Origin: Segetibacter sp. 3557_3
GTDB lineage: Bacteria; Bacteroidota; Bacteroidia; Chitinophagales; Chitinophagaceae
Reading direction: 5' to 3'
Length of the DNA: 64,000 bases
Assembly: GCF_004354985.1 (NCBI RefSeq)
Contig: NZ_SMSK01000012.1
Location: forward strand, 62,001 to 126,000
Each line of letters starts with the position of its first letter. Positions within the stretch are counted from its first letter, which is position 1. Positions 16,963 to 27,567 of this stretch are shown in pieces. The notes beneath the pieces are model-generated. The model did not search any database and was not told the origin of the DNA. It saw only the letters and a list, made by a program, of their open reading frames with translations. The position numbers and the translations under genes are program-made.

Positions 16963-19900
16963 ATGAACCCAAATCTCCACAGGCAGATTTCTGCACCATT
17001 TAAACGATTGTTTTTTTCGCTGCTGTTCCTGCTTTTATCAGCGTCCGCATTTTCCCAGGCCATTACGGGTACTATTACCGACGCTAACAAAAGCCCCATT
17101 AGTAAAGCTACCGTATCGGTGAAAGGCACACCAAGAGCGACTACTACGGATGATGCCGGAAAGTTCTCGATTAATGCATCGCAAAACGATGTACTTGTAA
17201 TCAGCTTTGTTGGCTTTGCTCAACAGGAAGTTCCGGTAAGAGGACAAAGATCCATAACTGTGTCCATGGTTCCGGATACCAGGAATCTTGATGATGTAGT
17301 GGTAACTGCACTTGGTATCAAACGCGCAGCAAGAAGTCTCGGTTACTCTGCAACAACCGCTAAAGTGGATGAATTGCAGCAAAACCGAACCAACAATTTG
17401 GCGACTTCGCTGGAAGGTAAAATAGCAGGACTGGATATTTCTCCCCCTTCTGCCGGTCCCGCATCCAGTAATAAGATTCGCATACGTGGTCAGTCGGCAT
17501 TTGCTGGCGCTGATAACAGCCCTTTGCTTGTAATAAACGGCCTTCCAATGAGCCAGGGCGCAACCAGCGCTGCTGGTGGTGGCGGCGGTGGTGATGCTAA
17601 CAGCCGTGATAGAGGCGACAACCTGCTGTTGGTTAATCCGGATGATATTGAAACGATGACGGTGTTGAAAGGCGCTACTGCTGCGGCGCTATACGGATCA
17701 AGAGCTTCGAATGGCGCTATAATCATTACAACAAAAAGCGGCGCGAAGAATACGGGCCTTGGTGTTGAGGTTACATCGGGTGTTAACGTCGACGAAGTAC
17801 TCGACCTTACCGATTATCAGATGGAATTTGGACAGGGCACGCTTGGTCAGGGCCAGCCTTCACGACCGGGGGTAAGGGGTGTAACTGCAGCGGCCACGGG
17901 CCAGTTCGGATGGGGTGAAAGATATGATGGGGTACCTACCATACAATTTGATGGCGTGTCAAGACCTTATTCTCCTCCTGCAAAAAGCCGGATCAAAGAA
18001 TTTTTTAATACCGGGCTTACTTTAAGTAATACCGTCGCACTGTCAGGTGGAGGTCCGAAGGGAAGTTTCAGGGTATCGTATTCGCAGCTGGATGCCCAGG
18101 GCATTACCCCTGCAAATGAATACAAGAGAAAGATTTTTAATCTTGGTTTGAATCAGAACCTCGGCGATAAACTTTCCGTGTCCGTCAACATAAATTATAC
18201 GAATGATAGAAACATCAACCCGCCCCAGGTTGGTGTGCAGGGGCAAGGTTACATGAACTTTATTGTAAGAACATCACCTGTTGTACCACTCACGGCTTTC
18301 CGGGAAAGTGCAGCAAACGCGGTAGGTGCTGAAAACCTCACCACCGGATTTGGAGCAACCATCCTTAATCCTTATTTCTATATACCAAGGCAATTTTACA
18401 AGAACTATGGCGACAGGGTACTTGGTACGGTTACTACAAAATACCAGTTTCTTAAATGGCTCTACTTACAGGGACGTATAGCAGTCAATTATGATGTAGC
18501 GCACGCTGAATTTAATAACCCTACAGGCGGCGCAGGCTTAACGCAATTTAGCAACGGCGGTGTCTATTATAATGCCTCCAGAAATACCTTCAACGGTACC
18601 TACGACCTAAACGAAAGCCAGTCGAAAGATATCAACTACGACTTCATACTGGGCGGTAATCATGAATTTAAAGATTTTACGGTTGGTTTTGGCTTTTCCG
18701 GTAACAGGAGAACCACCGTTGAGCGTGGTATAAGCGCAGGATCGGAGGCTTTTTTATCCAAGGATGTTTACACGCTTGCGAATGGAACAGTGTTTCGGCA
18801 GGGCCAAACATCTCGTCAGTCCTGGGTTAATTCGCTGTTTGGCTGGGCAGAGCTCGGCTGGAAGAATATGCTTTTCCTAAACGTAACCGGACGTAATGAT
18901 TGGTTTTCGGTACTGAACCCTGATTATAACAGCTATTTCTATCCCTCAGTAAGTGGCAGTTTTGTGTTCACCGAGTTACTAAAAGGCCAGCCCAAATGGT
19001 TAAACTATGGCAAGGTACGTGCTTCGTGGGCAGAAGTAGGGCAACTTACCAATGTTGGTCCTTATTACTTCAACATCAATTATAGCTATAGTACACAACA
19101 ATATCTGGGTCGTACGGTCGGATCAATCGGAACTAATGTACCTAACCAACAAATTGCACCCTACAGCTTACAGGAAAAAGAAGTTGGTTTGGAACTAAGA
19201 ATGTTCAACAACAGGTTGACAACGGATATGGCGTTTTATCATAAGAAAACCACCAACCAGATTTTAAGCGTATTAACCTCCACAGCCTCCGGTGGAAGCA
19301 GTGTTCTTCAAAATGTTGCGGCACTTGAAAACAAAGGTGTTGAACTCCTCTTCGATGCCACTGTTTTAAAAACCACTAATTTTTCATGGAACTCTGCGTT
19401 CAACACAGCGTACAACATTAGCAAAGTGCTCGATTTGGGTGGTCAACAAAGAATGACTGTAATCGACTGGTACAACAACGGCTCAAGCAACGAATTCATG
19501 GGTAAGCAGGTTTACGAAGTAGGTAAACCATTGTCGCAGATTGCTGCAAGAACCTACCTCAGAAATGCTAATGGACAAGTATTATTGGACAACAGGGGAC
19601 GGCTTATAGGCACACCAAACGATACGCTTTTTGGTAGCGCGCTGCCAAAATGGACCGGAGGATGGAACAACACTTTCCGTTACAAAAGACTAAGTCTTCT
19701 GGTACACTTCGACTATAAAGCTGGTGGCAAGTTTGTTTCGGGAAGCGCCCTGAATGCTTTAAGGCAAGGTCACTCAAAAGCATCTTTAGTCGGTCGCCGG
19801 CCTGGTGAAAACGGCGTTGTTTTCGACGGAATTTACAGGGATGGTCCTAACGCAGGAAAAGCAAATACAACAGCTGTTTTCGGCCAGGATTTCTATACTG

Positions 19901-20190
19901 ATTACCGCGGACAGCAAATAGCCGATCCTTTTATTTTCAAATCAGACTATATCAAGCTCAGAAACGTCACTTTAACGTATGATTTTACACGTATGATTGG
20001 CACTCAGCTCAATTGGGTTAAAGGGCTAACCCTGTCGCTTTCCTGCCGCAACGTTGCCATCATAAAGAAATATGTTCCGGATATCGATCCTGAGCAAATT
20101 GCATCTACCAATGATAACAGGGCCGGGTATGAGGCGGTGTCATTACCAACTACCCGTACATGGGGCGCTAACCTAAATGTGAAATTCTAA
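16963..20190 (+). CDS. SusC/RagA-type TonB-dependent outer-membrane receptor
   Basis: 1075 residues. A Sec signal ends at SAFSQ, followed by a carboxypeptidase-regulatory-like beta-sandwich (ITGTITDANKSPISKATVSVKG, residues about 34-110), then the TonB-interacting DDVVVTALGIKR segment and plug (KIRIRGQSAF, residues about 115-270), then the barrel to the C-terminal NVKF. A run of six glycines lies in the plug near residue 205. The VVVTALGI subtype usually pairs with a SusD of the SusD_2 kind, and that is what follows 12 bp later. It imports oligosaccharides; the divergent AraC-gluconokinase operon suggests sugar-acid-bearing or xylan-derived ligands. Confidence 0.95.
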   Translation: MNPNLHRQISAPFKRLFFSLLFLLLSASAFSQAITGTITDANKSPISKATVSVKGTPRATTTDDAGKFSINASQNDVLVISFVGFAQQEVPVRGQRSITVSMVPDTRNLDDVVVTALGIKRAARSLGYSATTAKVDELQQNRTNNLATSLEGKIAGLDISPPSAGPASSNKIRIRGQSAFAGADNSPLLVINGLPMSQGATSAAGGGGGGDANSRDRGDNLLLVNPDDIETMTVLKGATAAALYGSRASNGAIIITTKSGAKNTGLGVEVTSGVNVDEVLDLTDYQMEFGQGTLGQGQPSRPGVRGVTAAATGQFGWGERYDGVPTIQFDGVSRPYSPPAKSRIKEFFNTGLTLSNTVALSGGGPKGSFRVSYSQLDAQGITPANEYKRKIFNLGLNQNLGDKLSVSVNINYTNDRNINPPQVGVQGQGYMNFIVRTSPVVPLTAFRESAANAVGAENLTTGFGATILNPYFYIPRQFYKNYGDRVLGTVTTKYQFLKWLYLQGRIAVNYDVAHAEFNNPTGGAGLTQFSNGGVYYNASRNTFNGTYDLNESQSKDINYDFILGGNHEFKDFTVGFGFSGNRRTTVERGISAGSEAFLSKDVYTLANGTVFRQGQTSRQSWVNSLFGWAELGWKNMLFLNVTGRNDWFSVLNPDYNSYFYPSVSGSFVFTELLKGQPKWLNYGKVRASWAEVGQLTNVGPYYFNINYSYSTQQYLGRTVGSIGTNVPNQQIAPYSLQEKEVGLELRMFNNRLTTDMAFYHKKTTNQILSVLTSTASGGSSVLQNVAALENKGVELLFDATVLKTTNFSWNSAFNTAYNISKVLDLGGQQRMTVIDWYNNGSSNEFMGKQVYEVGKPLSQIAARTYLRNANGQVLLDNRGRLIGTPNDTLFGSALPKWTGGWNNTFRYKRLSLLVHFDYKAGGKFVSGSALNALRQGHSKASLVGRRPGENGVVFDGIYRDGPNAGKANTTAVFGQDFYTDYRGQQIADPFIFKSDYIKLRNVTLTYDFTRMIGTQLNWVKGLTLSLSCRNVAIIKKYVPDIDPEQIASTNDNRAGYEAVSLPTTRTWGANLNVKF

Positions 20191-20202
20191 AAAGAAGGAA
20201 AA

Positions 20203-21786
20203 ATGAATAATTTGAAGCGTATACTAACAATGTGCCTGGCGGTTTCTTTGATGACGTCGTGCGATAAAGGTTTTGAACAACTAAATACAAATCCACTCGC
20301 AATAACTCAAATTAGTGATCCGGGTCTTCTGTTGACGAACATCTTACGAAACACATCCACTGCCGGCGGGTGGGATGCTGAATCGACCATAGTCCAGCAT
20401 TTCGTACTTCCCTATAACGTGGGCGCTACATTGGGCTACCAGTTTAATGACAATAACCCTGGTATAAACGCCGGTCCGTGGGGTGTTTATACAGGGGTGT
20501 TAAGAACCACAGGGCAACTGATCACGCTGGTAAAAGACAATCCTGCAAGGTCTAACCTTTATAACATGGCCAGGATCTGGAGAGCATACCACTTTATGTG
20601 GTTGGTCGACCACTATGGAGATGTACCTTATTCTGAGGCTTTGCAAGGCCAGGCTGAAGGCAAATTTTATCCTAAATACGATAAAGGTGCTGTTATATAC
20701 GAAGACCTTTACAAAGAGATCAAAGAAGCAACGGCTGCATTAGATCCCGCAAAGGACAATAATGCTGCGTTCGACATATTTGTGTCTACCAGTGCCTCTA
20801 CGGCTGCTGAAATAACATTCTGGAAAAGACTGGGGTATTCCTTACTGCTGAGACTGGGAATGCGCTATTCGAAAGTTGACGCCAATAAAGCCAGAACGAT
20901 TGTTACAGAAGCTTTCAATGGTGGGGTAATGCAAACCAACGCCGATAATGTGGTAGTTAGAAACATGACCGATGCCGGTGCGCCTATTGTAGGGTTTGAA
21001 AACGGCAGAATGACAACCATTCGCGTCCAAAATGCATTTAACTACTACGTGGCTGAACCCTTTGTTGATACCTTGAAAAGGTTCAGAGATCCGCGGTTAA
21101 AATTCATTGCTGCCCGTTATGCTCCGCTTCAGTCTACAGCGCCCCAGGTCGTGAGTCCTGATACGACGATGGCAAACCAATTTGGTTTTCCGGTGGGTAT
21201 CGACCAATCAAATTTTCCTACAACGCACCCAAGCTACAGGGCTCCTACTGGGACCGGCCAAAACTTTTCACAGCTCAACTATAATGTTGTTGCCAATATG
21301 ACAACCCCGTCGCTGGTAATTACCAATGCACAAACCAAATTGCTATTGGCTGAGGCGGCCTTTAGAAACTGGCTTCCTGCCGGTGCTCAAACAGCCCAAC
21401 AGTATTACGAAGCAGGAGTAAAGGCCTCAATGGATGCATATACCTTGTTTCCAAATACAACCCCTATTCCCGTCTCGCTTCAAAATGAATACCTGAATGT
21501 TCCTGGTGTTGCATGGGATAATTCAAGTGCCCTAAGTTTAATCAATACCCAATATTGGATCGAAAACTTTAATAATGGATACGAAGCATGGTGTAATTGG
21601 AGAAGAACAGGTCTCCCGGTGTTGAAACCCAATCTTATCAATGCTAATCTTGCGGGTGGTTTCATCAGAAGATTTTCTTATCCGCAGGATGAACAAACAA
21701 CAAATGCGGTAAATTACCAGGCAGCAGTATCAACATTGGGTGGCCCGGATTTTCTTACTACGCGAATTTTTTGGGACACGCCATAG
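20203..21786 (+). CDS. SusD_2-type outer-membrane nutrient-binding lipoprotein
   Basis: 527 residues with lipobox LMTSC (Cys20). The N-terminus (DKGFEQLNTNPLA) and the C-terminal EAWCNWRRTGLPVLKPN segment, about residues 455-472, are typical of the SusD_2 subgroup rather than classical SusD. It starts 12 bp after its SusC partner and is surely co-transcribed. It should bind the oligosaccharide on the cell surface and close over the SusC pore. A hairpin follows the stop codon directly. Confidence 0.93.
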   Translation: MNNLKRILTMCLAVSLMTSCDKGFEQLNTNPLAITQISDPGLLLTNILRNTSTAGGWDAESTIVQHFVLPYNVGATLGYQFNDNNPGINAGPWGVYTGVLRTTGQLITLVKDNPARSNLYNMARIWRAYHFMWLVDHYGDVPYSEALQGQAEGKFYPKYDKGAVIYEDLYKEIKEATAALDPAKDNNAAFDIFVSTSASTAAEITFWKRLGYSLLLRLGMRYSKVDANKARTIVTEAFNGGVMQTNADNVVVRNMTDAGAPIVGFENGRMTTIRVQNAFNYYVAEPFVDTLKRFRDPRLKFIAARYAPLQSTAPQVVSPDTTMANQFGFPVGIDQSNFPTTHPSYRAPTGTGQNFSQLNYNVVANMTTPSLVITNAQTKLLLAEAAFRNWLPAGAQTAQQYYEAGVKASMDAYTLFPNTTPIPVSLQNEYLNVPGVAWDNSSALSLINTQYWIENFNNGYEAWCNWRRTGLPVLKPNLINANLAGGFIRRFSYPQDEQTTNAVNYQAAVSTLGGPDFLTTRIFWDTP

Positions 21787-21787
21787 T

Positions 21788-21824
21788 ACCTGCTTGGCGA
21801 CAATAAAACGGCAGACAAGCAGGT
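21788..21824 (+). terminator. Hairpin directly after the second SusCD pair
   Basis: ACCTGCTTG and CAAGCAGGT form a perfect 9-bp stem with a 19-base loop that begins at the SusD stop codon. There is no T-run after it, so it may protect the 3' end of the message rather than terminate by itself. Confidence 0.45.
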
Positions 21825-22321
21825 TCAACGCTCACCCCGGTTATTGCCGGTTTACAAGGGAGAACGTTGGTTATAATGGTACGATCAAGGGCTGTAGTTC
21901 TTAATTAATCGTTCGCGCAGGAAGGCGCTGGATCGAAAGAACATTTGTGCACGAAGAGTCATTTGTCGGCGAATTAGGTCTTTTTTCGGTGACCAACAGA
22001 AGAACATCTATTTGGCTCCGGTTGTGTCACTCACTTTTACGGTAACAATGCTACTGGGCAAGCGAAGGAGGGCAACTGCTGATCTTGTTTGTTATTGTTC
22101 AGCAGGCCGGTCAGTTGGCGAGATCCTACCGGCGTATGTAGACCTTACTGTGAAAAGATGTTCATAGGAACACCAGGGTGGGTCCAAACAAATATTGCAT
22201 AATAAACAATGTTGATACAAGCGATATGGGCGATCTTGCAGGGGTAGAGAGCACAAAAGTTTTACATAGTGCCCTCTTTTCACCAACTAATCAGCATTGA
22301 TCCAAAAACAGGTTAACAGAT
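21825..22321. other. Intergenic gap with a decayed copy of the MITE-like repeat
   Basis: No gene. Positions 21988-22040 share ordered blocks with the elements at 8541 and 38490: GGTGACCA, CTATTTG, GTTGTGTCACTC and a CTT-TAC segment, in plus orientation. The terminal inverted repeats are not recognisable here, so this is an eroded copy. Confidence 0.55.
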
Positions 22322-24031
22322 ATGGAATTAAGAAGTAAAGAATGGTTCGGGAAATCCGACAAGATGGGATTTGTACATCGGTCGTGGTTGCGGAACCAGG
22401 GTTATCCCGACGATTACTTTCGCGGTAAACCAGTGATAGGCATTTGTAACACCTGGAGTGATTTAACACCTTGCAACGGGCACTTGCGCGATCTCGCCGA
22501 GGTTGTAAAACGCGGTGTACTTGAAGCAGGCGGTTTCCCGGTAGAGTTCCCCGTAACGTCGTTGGGTGAAACCATCATGAAGCCTACTACCATGCTGTTT
22601 CGTAACCTTGCTGCAATGGATACGGAAGAAATAATACGGGCCAATCCTATTGATGGGGTGGTATTATTGACCGGGTGCGACAAAACAACTCCTTCCACCC
22701 TAATGGGTGCATGCAGTGTTGATCTGCCAACAGTCGTTGTTCCGGGTGGCCCCATGTTGAACGGACGTTTTAGGGGGGAGTGTTTGGGCAGTGGCTCCTT
22801 TAACTGGATGGTTAAAGAAAAAATGCTGGTCGAGAAGTACTCAGATGAAGATATACTGGAAGCAGAAATCGGGGTGGCAAGAAGTGCGGGTCACTGCATG
22901 ACAATGGGTACTGCATCAACAATGGCATGTATGGTGGAAGCACTTGGCTTAACCTTGCCGGGTGCTGCTGCTGTGCCCGCTGTAGATGCCAGGAAGAAAG
23001 TGATGGCACAACTTACGGGAAGAAGGATCGTAGAAATGGTGAAAGAGGACCTGAAGCTTTCAAAGATACTCACCAGGCAAGCCTTTGAAAATGCCATCGT
23101 TGTAAATGCCGCCGTTGGCGGTTCAACTAATTTCATCATCCACTTGCTGGCAATTGCCGGAAGGATAGGCATTGATCTGAAGCTTGAAGATTTTGATACC
23201 ATAGGCAGTCATATTCCTTTACTCGTTAATTTAAAACCATCTGGTAAATACCTGATGGAAGACTTTTATTATGCAGGCGGCTTGCCTGTGGTGTTACAGG
23301 AACTAAAAGATGTTTTACACACCAACGCAATAACAGTAAACGGGAAAACCATAGGCGAAAATAACCTGAAGCATGTTTGTTATAACCAGGATGTTATTGC
23401 AACCATGAGTGAACCACTGCAGCAATCTGCAGGTATCGCCATATTAAAGGGTAACTTATGTGAACAGGGTGCGGTTATTAAACCTGCGGCTGCAACAAAA
23501 GAATTGCTAAAGCACCGCGGTCGTGCCGTAGTTTTCGAAACTATGGAAGACTATCACTTAAGGATTGATGAGCCTGATTTAGACATCGACGAGAACTGCG
23601 TGATTGTACTTAAAAATGTGGGTCCTGTTGGTTACCCAGGTATGCCCGAAGTGGGAAATGTTGACTTGCCCGAAAAGCTCCTGCGCAAAGGCGTGCGGGA
23701 TATGATCAGGATTTCGGATGGTCGCATGAGTGGTACCGCCTCCGGTACAGTGGTTTTGCATGTATCTCCCGAATCTGCCGTTGGTGGCACCCTTGCATTG
23801 GTAAAAGATGGCGACATAATCGAACTGGATATAGACCAACGGAAATTGAATTTACTTGTGAGCGAAGAAGAACTGGCAATTCGAAGATCAGGGTGGACCG
23901 CGCCAGAGCCCATGGCAACTCGCGGCTACGCAAAGTTTTATATCGACCATGTGCAACAAGCCAGCCTTGGCGCCGACCTCGATATTCTGCAGGGTGGTTC
24001 GGGCTCTATTATAACAAGAGATTTGCATTGA
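22322..24031 (+). CDS. IlvD/EDD-family pentonate (arabinonate/xylonate) dehydratase
   Basis: 569 residues, no signal, so cytoplasmic. The opening LRSKEWFG and RSWLRNQGYPDDYF match sugar-acid dehydratases of the L-arabinonate/D-xylonate type rather than IlvD. The iron-sulfur ligands are Cys51 (TPCNG), Cys119 (GCDKTTPS) and Cys192 (GHCMTMGTAST); spacing equals that of the Rhizobium L-arabinonate dehydratase (59/127/200). The reaction is pentonate to 2-keto-3-deoxy-pentonate plus water, the first committed step of the Weimberg/Dahms routes. The FAH-fold gene 194 bp downstream fits the next step. D-xylonate, L-arabinonate or D-fuconate cannot be told apart here. Confidence 0.92.
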   Translation: MELRSKEWFGKSDKMGFVHRSWLRNQGYPDDYFRGKPVIGICNTWSDLTPCNGHLRDLAEVVKRGVLEAGGFPVEFPVTSLGETIMKPTTMLFRNLAAMDTEEIIRANPIDGVVLLTGCDKTTPSTLMGACSVDLPTVVVPGGPMLNGRFRGECLGSGSFNWMVKEKMLVEKYSDEDILEAEIGVARSAGHCMTMGTASTMACMVEALGLTLPGAAAVPAVDARKKVMAQLTGRRIVEMVKEDLKLSKILTRQAFENAIVVNAAVGGSTNFIIHLLAIAGRIGIDLKLEDFDTIGSHIPLLVNLKPSGKYLMEDFYYAGGLPVVLQELKDVLHTNAITVNGKTIGENNLKHVCYNQDVIATMSEPLQQSAGIAILKGNLCEQGAVIKPAAATKELLKHRGRAVVFETMEDYHLRIDEPDLDIDENCVIVLKNVGPVGYPGMPEVGNVDLPEKLLRKGVRDMIRISDGRMSGTASGTVVLHVSPESAVGGTLALVKDGDIIELDIDQRKLNLLVSEEELAIRRSGWTAPEPMATRGYAKFYIDHVQQASLGADLDILQGGSGSIITRDLH

Positions 24032-24225
24032 TCGTTTAACCGAAATAACGGATAACGATAAACGGGTTTTTACTTATGCCATCCGTATAAGCACTAAATC
24101 AATTATGCTGCGTTGCCACTTCTGCCTGTCATCAAAACGGGCAAACGTCAACGGCATCCGTTGCGGTAGCCAGTATACGATATGAGGCTCAATCACCGGA
24201 AAAAATTACTGACAAATAAACTGAT

Positions 24226-25053
24226 ATGAAAATTTACAGAACCACCGACGGCGTTGTTATTCAGAACGAGGGTAAATTCTATTTGTTACCAAACGAAGAC
24301 TGGGATGTTTTTATTAACGATGACGATCTTATGAGTAAGGCGCAATCCAGGATATCATCAGCTACCAGCGGAGGAAGGGAGTTAATAGGTACCGTGCTGG
24401 CACCTATGGTTAATCAGGAGCTGTGGGCATGCGGTGTAACTTATTTGCGCAGTAAAATTGGGCGGCAGGAGGAGAGCAAAGATGCAGGCGGAGGTGATTT
24501 TTATGCAAGGGTTTATGAAGCTGAGCGACCGGAAGTTTTCTTTAAGTCAACCGCACATCGGGTAGTCGGGCCAGGCGGGCAGGTTAAAATAAGAAAAGAC
24601 TCTACCTGGGATGTGCCTGAGCCGGAACTGACCCTGGTGGTAACCTCGTCGGGTAAAATTATAGGTTATACCATTGGCAACGATATGAGTAGCCGGAGTA
24701 TAGAAGGCGAAAACCCCCTGTACCTTCCACAGGCGAAAACATACGACGGTTGTGCAGCGGTTGGACCTTGCGTTTATGTAACAGAACAATCATTGGATAG
24801 TAATACCCAAATTCAACTTGAGATTACCAGGGACAACAACCTGGCTTTTGAAGGAAATATCCCCATCAGTCAAATGAAAAGAACACCCCAGGAGCTCGTG
24901 TCGTTTGTGTACCGGGAGTGTAGTTTTCCTTTTGGCTGCCTGATCATGACCGGAACCGGGATTGTTCCCGAGCAAGGCTTCACCTTACAAAGTGGAGACG
25001 TGATCAGGATCTCAATCGACGGAATCGGTCAGTTGGAGAACGTGGTGGCATAG
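24226..25053 (+). CDS. FAH-family 2-keto-3-deoxy-pentonate dehydratase
   Basis: 275 residues, cytoplasmic. The C-terminal fumarylacetoacetate-hydrolase fold begins about residue 70. The metal-binding motif is visible in VPEPELTLV, with the acidic residue of [16 protein letters not shown] completing the site; [11 protein letters not shown] follows. This pattern is that of KdaD/XylX-like enzymes, which dehydrate 2-keto-3-deoxy-pentonate to 2-oxoglutarate semialdehyde. Context agrees: pentonate dehydratase upstream, xylose isomerase downstream, and the semialdehyde dehydrogenase at 42782. A 2-keto-3-deoxy-acid hydrolase or aldolase of the same fold is the main alternative. Confidence 0.85.
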   Translation: MKIYRTTDGVVIQNEGKFYLLPNEDWDVFINDDDLMSKAQSRISSATSGGRELIGTVLAPMVNQELWACGVTYLRSKIGRQEESKDAGGGDFYARVYEAERPEVFFKSTAHRVVGPGGQVKIRKDSTWDVPEPELTLVVTSSGKIIGYTIGNDMSSRSIEGENPLYLPQAKTYDGCAAVGPCVYVTEQSLDSNTQIQLEITRDNNLAFEGNIPISQMKRTPQELVSFVYRECSFPFGCLIMTGTGIVPEQGFTLQSGDVIRISIDGIGQLENVVA

Positions 25054-25965
25054 GGATAAATGGTCGTACCGGCTTCAAAGCATAAGTTTAAAAATACGTA
25101 GATGGAAGGTGCGGGTGCCTGGCTACTCCCTTCGACTGGCCTCCACGCCTGGTGCCCGCGCAAACCATCTTTTCGGGTTGAATCCCCCGATTGCACCCGG
25201 ATGAACCCATTGGATTTCCCTGCACAGAAGCTTCATCAGGGAACTGCGGATGAACGGAGCGTCGCAACGGCTGCCACATCAAGGCTCTGCAGTTGACCCA
25301 CAAAATGGACTCTCAAGTTCTATGCTCCGGCTTTAGACAAGCTGTTGACGCTATCATGCTAAAAGGAGATTGGGGGCTTAGCTCCTGTAAGCGTTCATCG
25401 CTCCAACGTAACCGAAACCTGGAGGTGGTAGTTGCCAACGTTCAAACAGGATACTTAAGCTTAAGATAAGGACAACAGGTTGCACCTGCGATGCCGGCTT
25501 GTGCAGGTTGATTTTGAGAACGAGCACTTTTTTCAATTAAAGTCAGCGATATGATCACCTGGGTTCGGCAGCCGCCTGTGCCTCGTTTGAAGAGGGTTAT
25601 TGATACCCTTCGGTATCTGCCAAAGTGTAATGGTTTTTAATGGTTTAAAGAACATCTGTTCCATAAGTATCAACAAATGTTTCCTACTTCGCCTGGGTAA
25701 ACGGGTAGTTTTGAGAACTGCGTTTTATTGGAAAAGTCGTCTGCAGGCATGGAAAATCCCCCATAGTGATATGTATTCAGGGGTTAACGGATAAGGAAGG
25801 TGGAAGTTATTCATGCAGCTTACCAGTTGAAAACGTTGTATTCGGGAACGGCTAACAGTTGTGCAATTTTGAACAGCCTGCCAATGCCTCCCGGAAAATG
25901 ATTGCTGTTATTTCCCCATCGAAAAGGTGGGGGGCAACAACACCTGTTTTATATAAATAGCCATA
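25054..25965. other. Gene-free interval of 912 bp before xylA
   Basis: No credible gene on either strand; frames of about 64 residues at 25102 and 25600 have no family resemblance. An imperfect GC-rich inverted repeat spans about 25107-25157 (GCGGGTGCCTGGC with GCCTGGTGCCCGC, 10 of 13 positions paired). Sequence near 25190-25290 (CCCGGATGAACCC, GCGTCGCAACGG) resembles fragments of the GC hairpin repeats seen elsewhere. The xylA promoter must lie in the last part, but I cannot place it. Confidence 0.6.
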
Positions 25966-27291
25966 ATGAAAGTTGAAGCCCCTAAAACTTATTTCCAGGA
26001 TATTCCCGACATTAAATACGAAGGTTTAGAAAGCGACAACCCCCTTGCTTTTCGCTGGTATGATGAAAACAAAGTGGTAGCTGGTAAAACGTTGCGGGAC
26101 CATTTTAAATTTGCCTGCGCTTACTGGCATTCCTTCAACGATACGGGCGCTGATCCTTTTGGCGAGTCCACCCACCAGTTTCCCTGGAATGAATACAAAT
26201 TTTCTATTGATCGGGCAAGGGCTAAAGCCGATGCCGCTTTTGAATTTATTACAAAGCTCCATCTGCCTTATTACTGCTTTCACGATATGGATGTAGTTGA
26301 TTACACCAGCGACGTAGCAGATAATGACAAACGCCTTCAGACACTCACGAGCCACCTGAAACAAAAGCAACAGGACACTGGGGCAAAGTTGTTGTGGGGT
26401 ACCGCAAACCTGTTTTCCAATAAACGTTATATGAATGGTGCTGCCACCAATCCCGACTTCCTGGTATTGGCGCACGGCGCGGCACAGGTAAAAGCAGCCC
26501 TTGATGCAACAATAGAACTGGGTGGAGAAAACTATGTGTTTTGGGGTGGCAGAGAAGGTTATATGTCGCTGCTCAATACAAATATGAAGCGGGAAAAAGA
26601 ACATTTGGCGCGCTTCCTCCATACCGCAAAAGACTATGCGCGGAGAAACGGGTTTAAGGGTACTTTTTTTATTGAGCCAAAACCGGCTGAACCATCAAAA
26701 CACCAATACGACTACGATGTGGAAACCGTTGTTGGATTCCTGCGACAGTATGACCTCATCGGGGATTTCAAAATTAACATCGAAGTAAATCATGCAACCT
26801 TAGCCGGGCACACTTTCACCCATGAGCTGCAGGCAGCAGCTGACCACGGCGTGCTGGGTTCAATCGATGCCAACCGGGGTGACTACCAAAATGGGTGGGA
26901 CACCGACCAGTTCCCAAATAATATCAACGAGATTACTGAGGCGATGCTCATCTTCCTTGAAGCCGGTGGGCTACAGGGTGGTGGGGTAAACTTTGATGCC
27001 AAGATCAGGAGAAACTCTACGGATCCGCAAGACCTTTTTTATGCCCACATCGGAGCCATGGATACGTTTGCAAGGGCATTGATTATTGCAGACGAGATAT
27101 TGCAAAACAGTGAATACAAAAAGTTTCGCCAGGAACGCTATGCAAGCTTCAACAGCGGTAAAGGAAAACAATTTGAAGAAGGCATCCTGAAGCTGGAAGA
27201 CCTGCGACAATACGCGATCGATAATGGCGAGCCCGAAGTAAGAAGCGGCCGCCAGGAATGGCTGGAGAACCTTATCAACCGATACATCTGA
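25966..27291 (+). CDS. xylA: Xylose isomerase
   Basis: 441 residues, the length of class II xylose isomerases; no signal, cytoplasmic. Signature motifs are YYCFHDMDV (catalytic His with Asp), [24 protein letters not shown] (metal-binding Glu and Lys) and [17 protein letters not shown], ending with the metal-site stretch [17 protein letters not shown]. It converts D-xylose to D-xylulose. A xylulokinase gene, the usual partner, is not in the window; the only FGGY kinase here looks like gluconokinase. Its place between Weimberg-type genes and xylan hydrolases gives the cell two fates for xylose. Confidence 0.97.
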   Translation: MKVEAPKTYFQDIPDIKYEGLESDNPLAFRWYDENKVVAGKTLRDHFKFACAYWHSFNDTGADPFGESTHQFPWNEYKFSIDRARAKADAAFEFITKLHLPYYCFHDMDVVDYTSDVADNDKRLQTLTSHLKQKQQDTGAKLLWGTANLFSNKRYMNGAATNPDFLVLAHGAAQVKAALDATIELGGENYVFWGGREGYMSLLNTNMKREKEHLARFLHTAKDYARRNGFKGTFFIEPKPAEPSKHQYDYDVETVVGFLRQYDLIGDFKINIEVNHATLAGHTFTHELQAAADHGVLGSIDANRGDYQNGWDTDQFPNNINEITEAMLIFLEAGGLQGGGVNFDAKIRRNSTDPQDLFYAHIGAMDTFARALIIADEILQNSEYKKFRQERYASFNSGKGKQFEEGILKLEDLRQYAIDNGEPEVRSGRQEWLENLINRYI

Positions 27292-27567
27292 TGGCTTGGA
27301 TGACCTGTAACTAACGTAGTCACCGCCGTTACAGGTGTACGAAGATGTTATTTGTTTTTCCTGTGTGCGGGTATAGCAGGAGACTTTTATATCGATTTTA
27401 AAACTGAACTGGGAGTCAGGGAGGCAACGCCATATCATTGCTAAATGAAGGTTGGTTTCAATCCAGCTCAGCAATTGTATAGCTGTACAAGGAGCCCTAT
27501 ACCGCACTCGTGGCGCTCCTCAGAACCCGTTATTAGGGTTAAAAATCTTTCCTAAGAAATACTCAAG

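Noticed and set aside
22322-24031. Branched-chain amino-acid IlvD or 6-phosphogluconate dehydratase Edd
   Set aside because: Opening sequence, length and cysteine spacing fit the pentonate dehydratase branch, and neighbours are pentose genes.
25102-25794. Small genes in the gap before xylA (about 64 residues each)
   Set aside because: No signal, motif, or conserved composition; they overlap repeat-like sequence.
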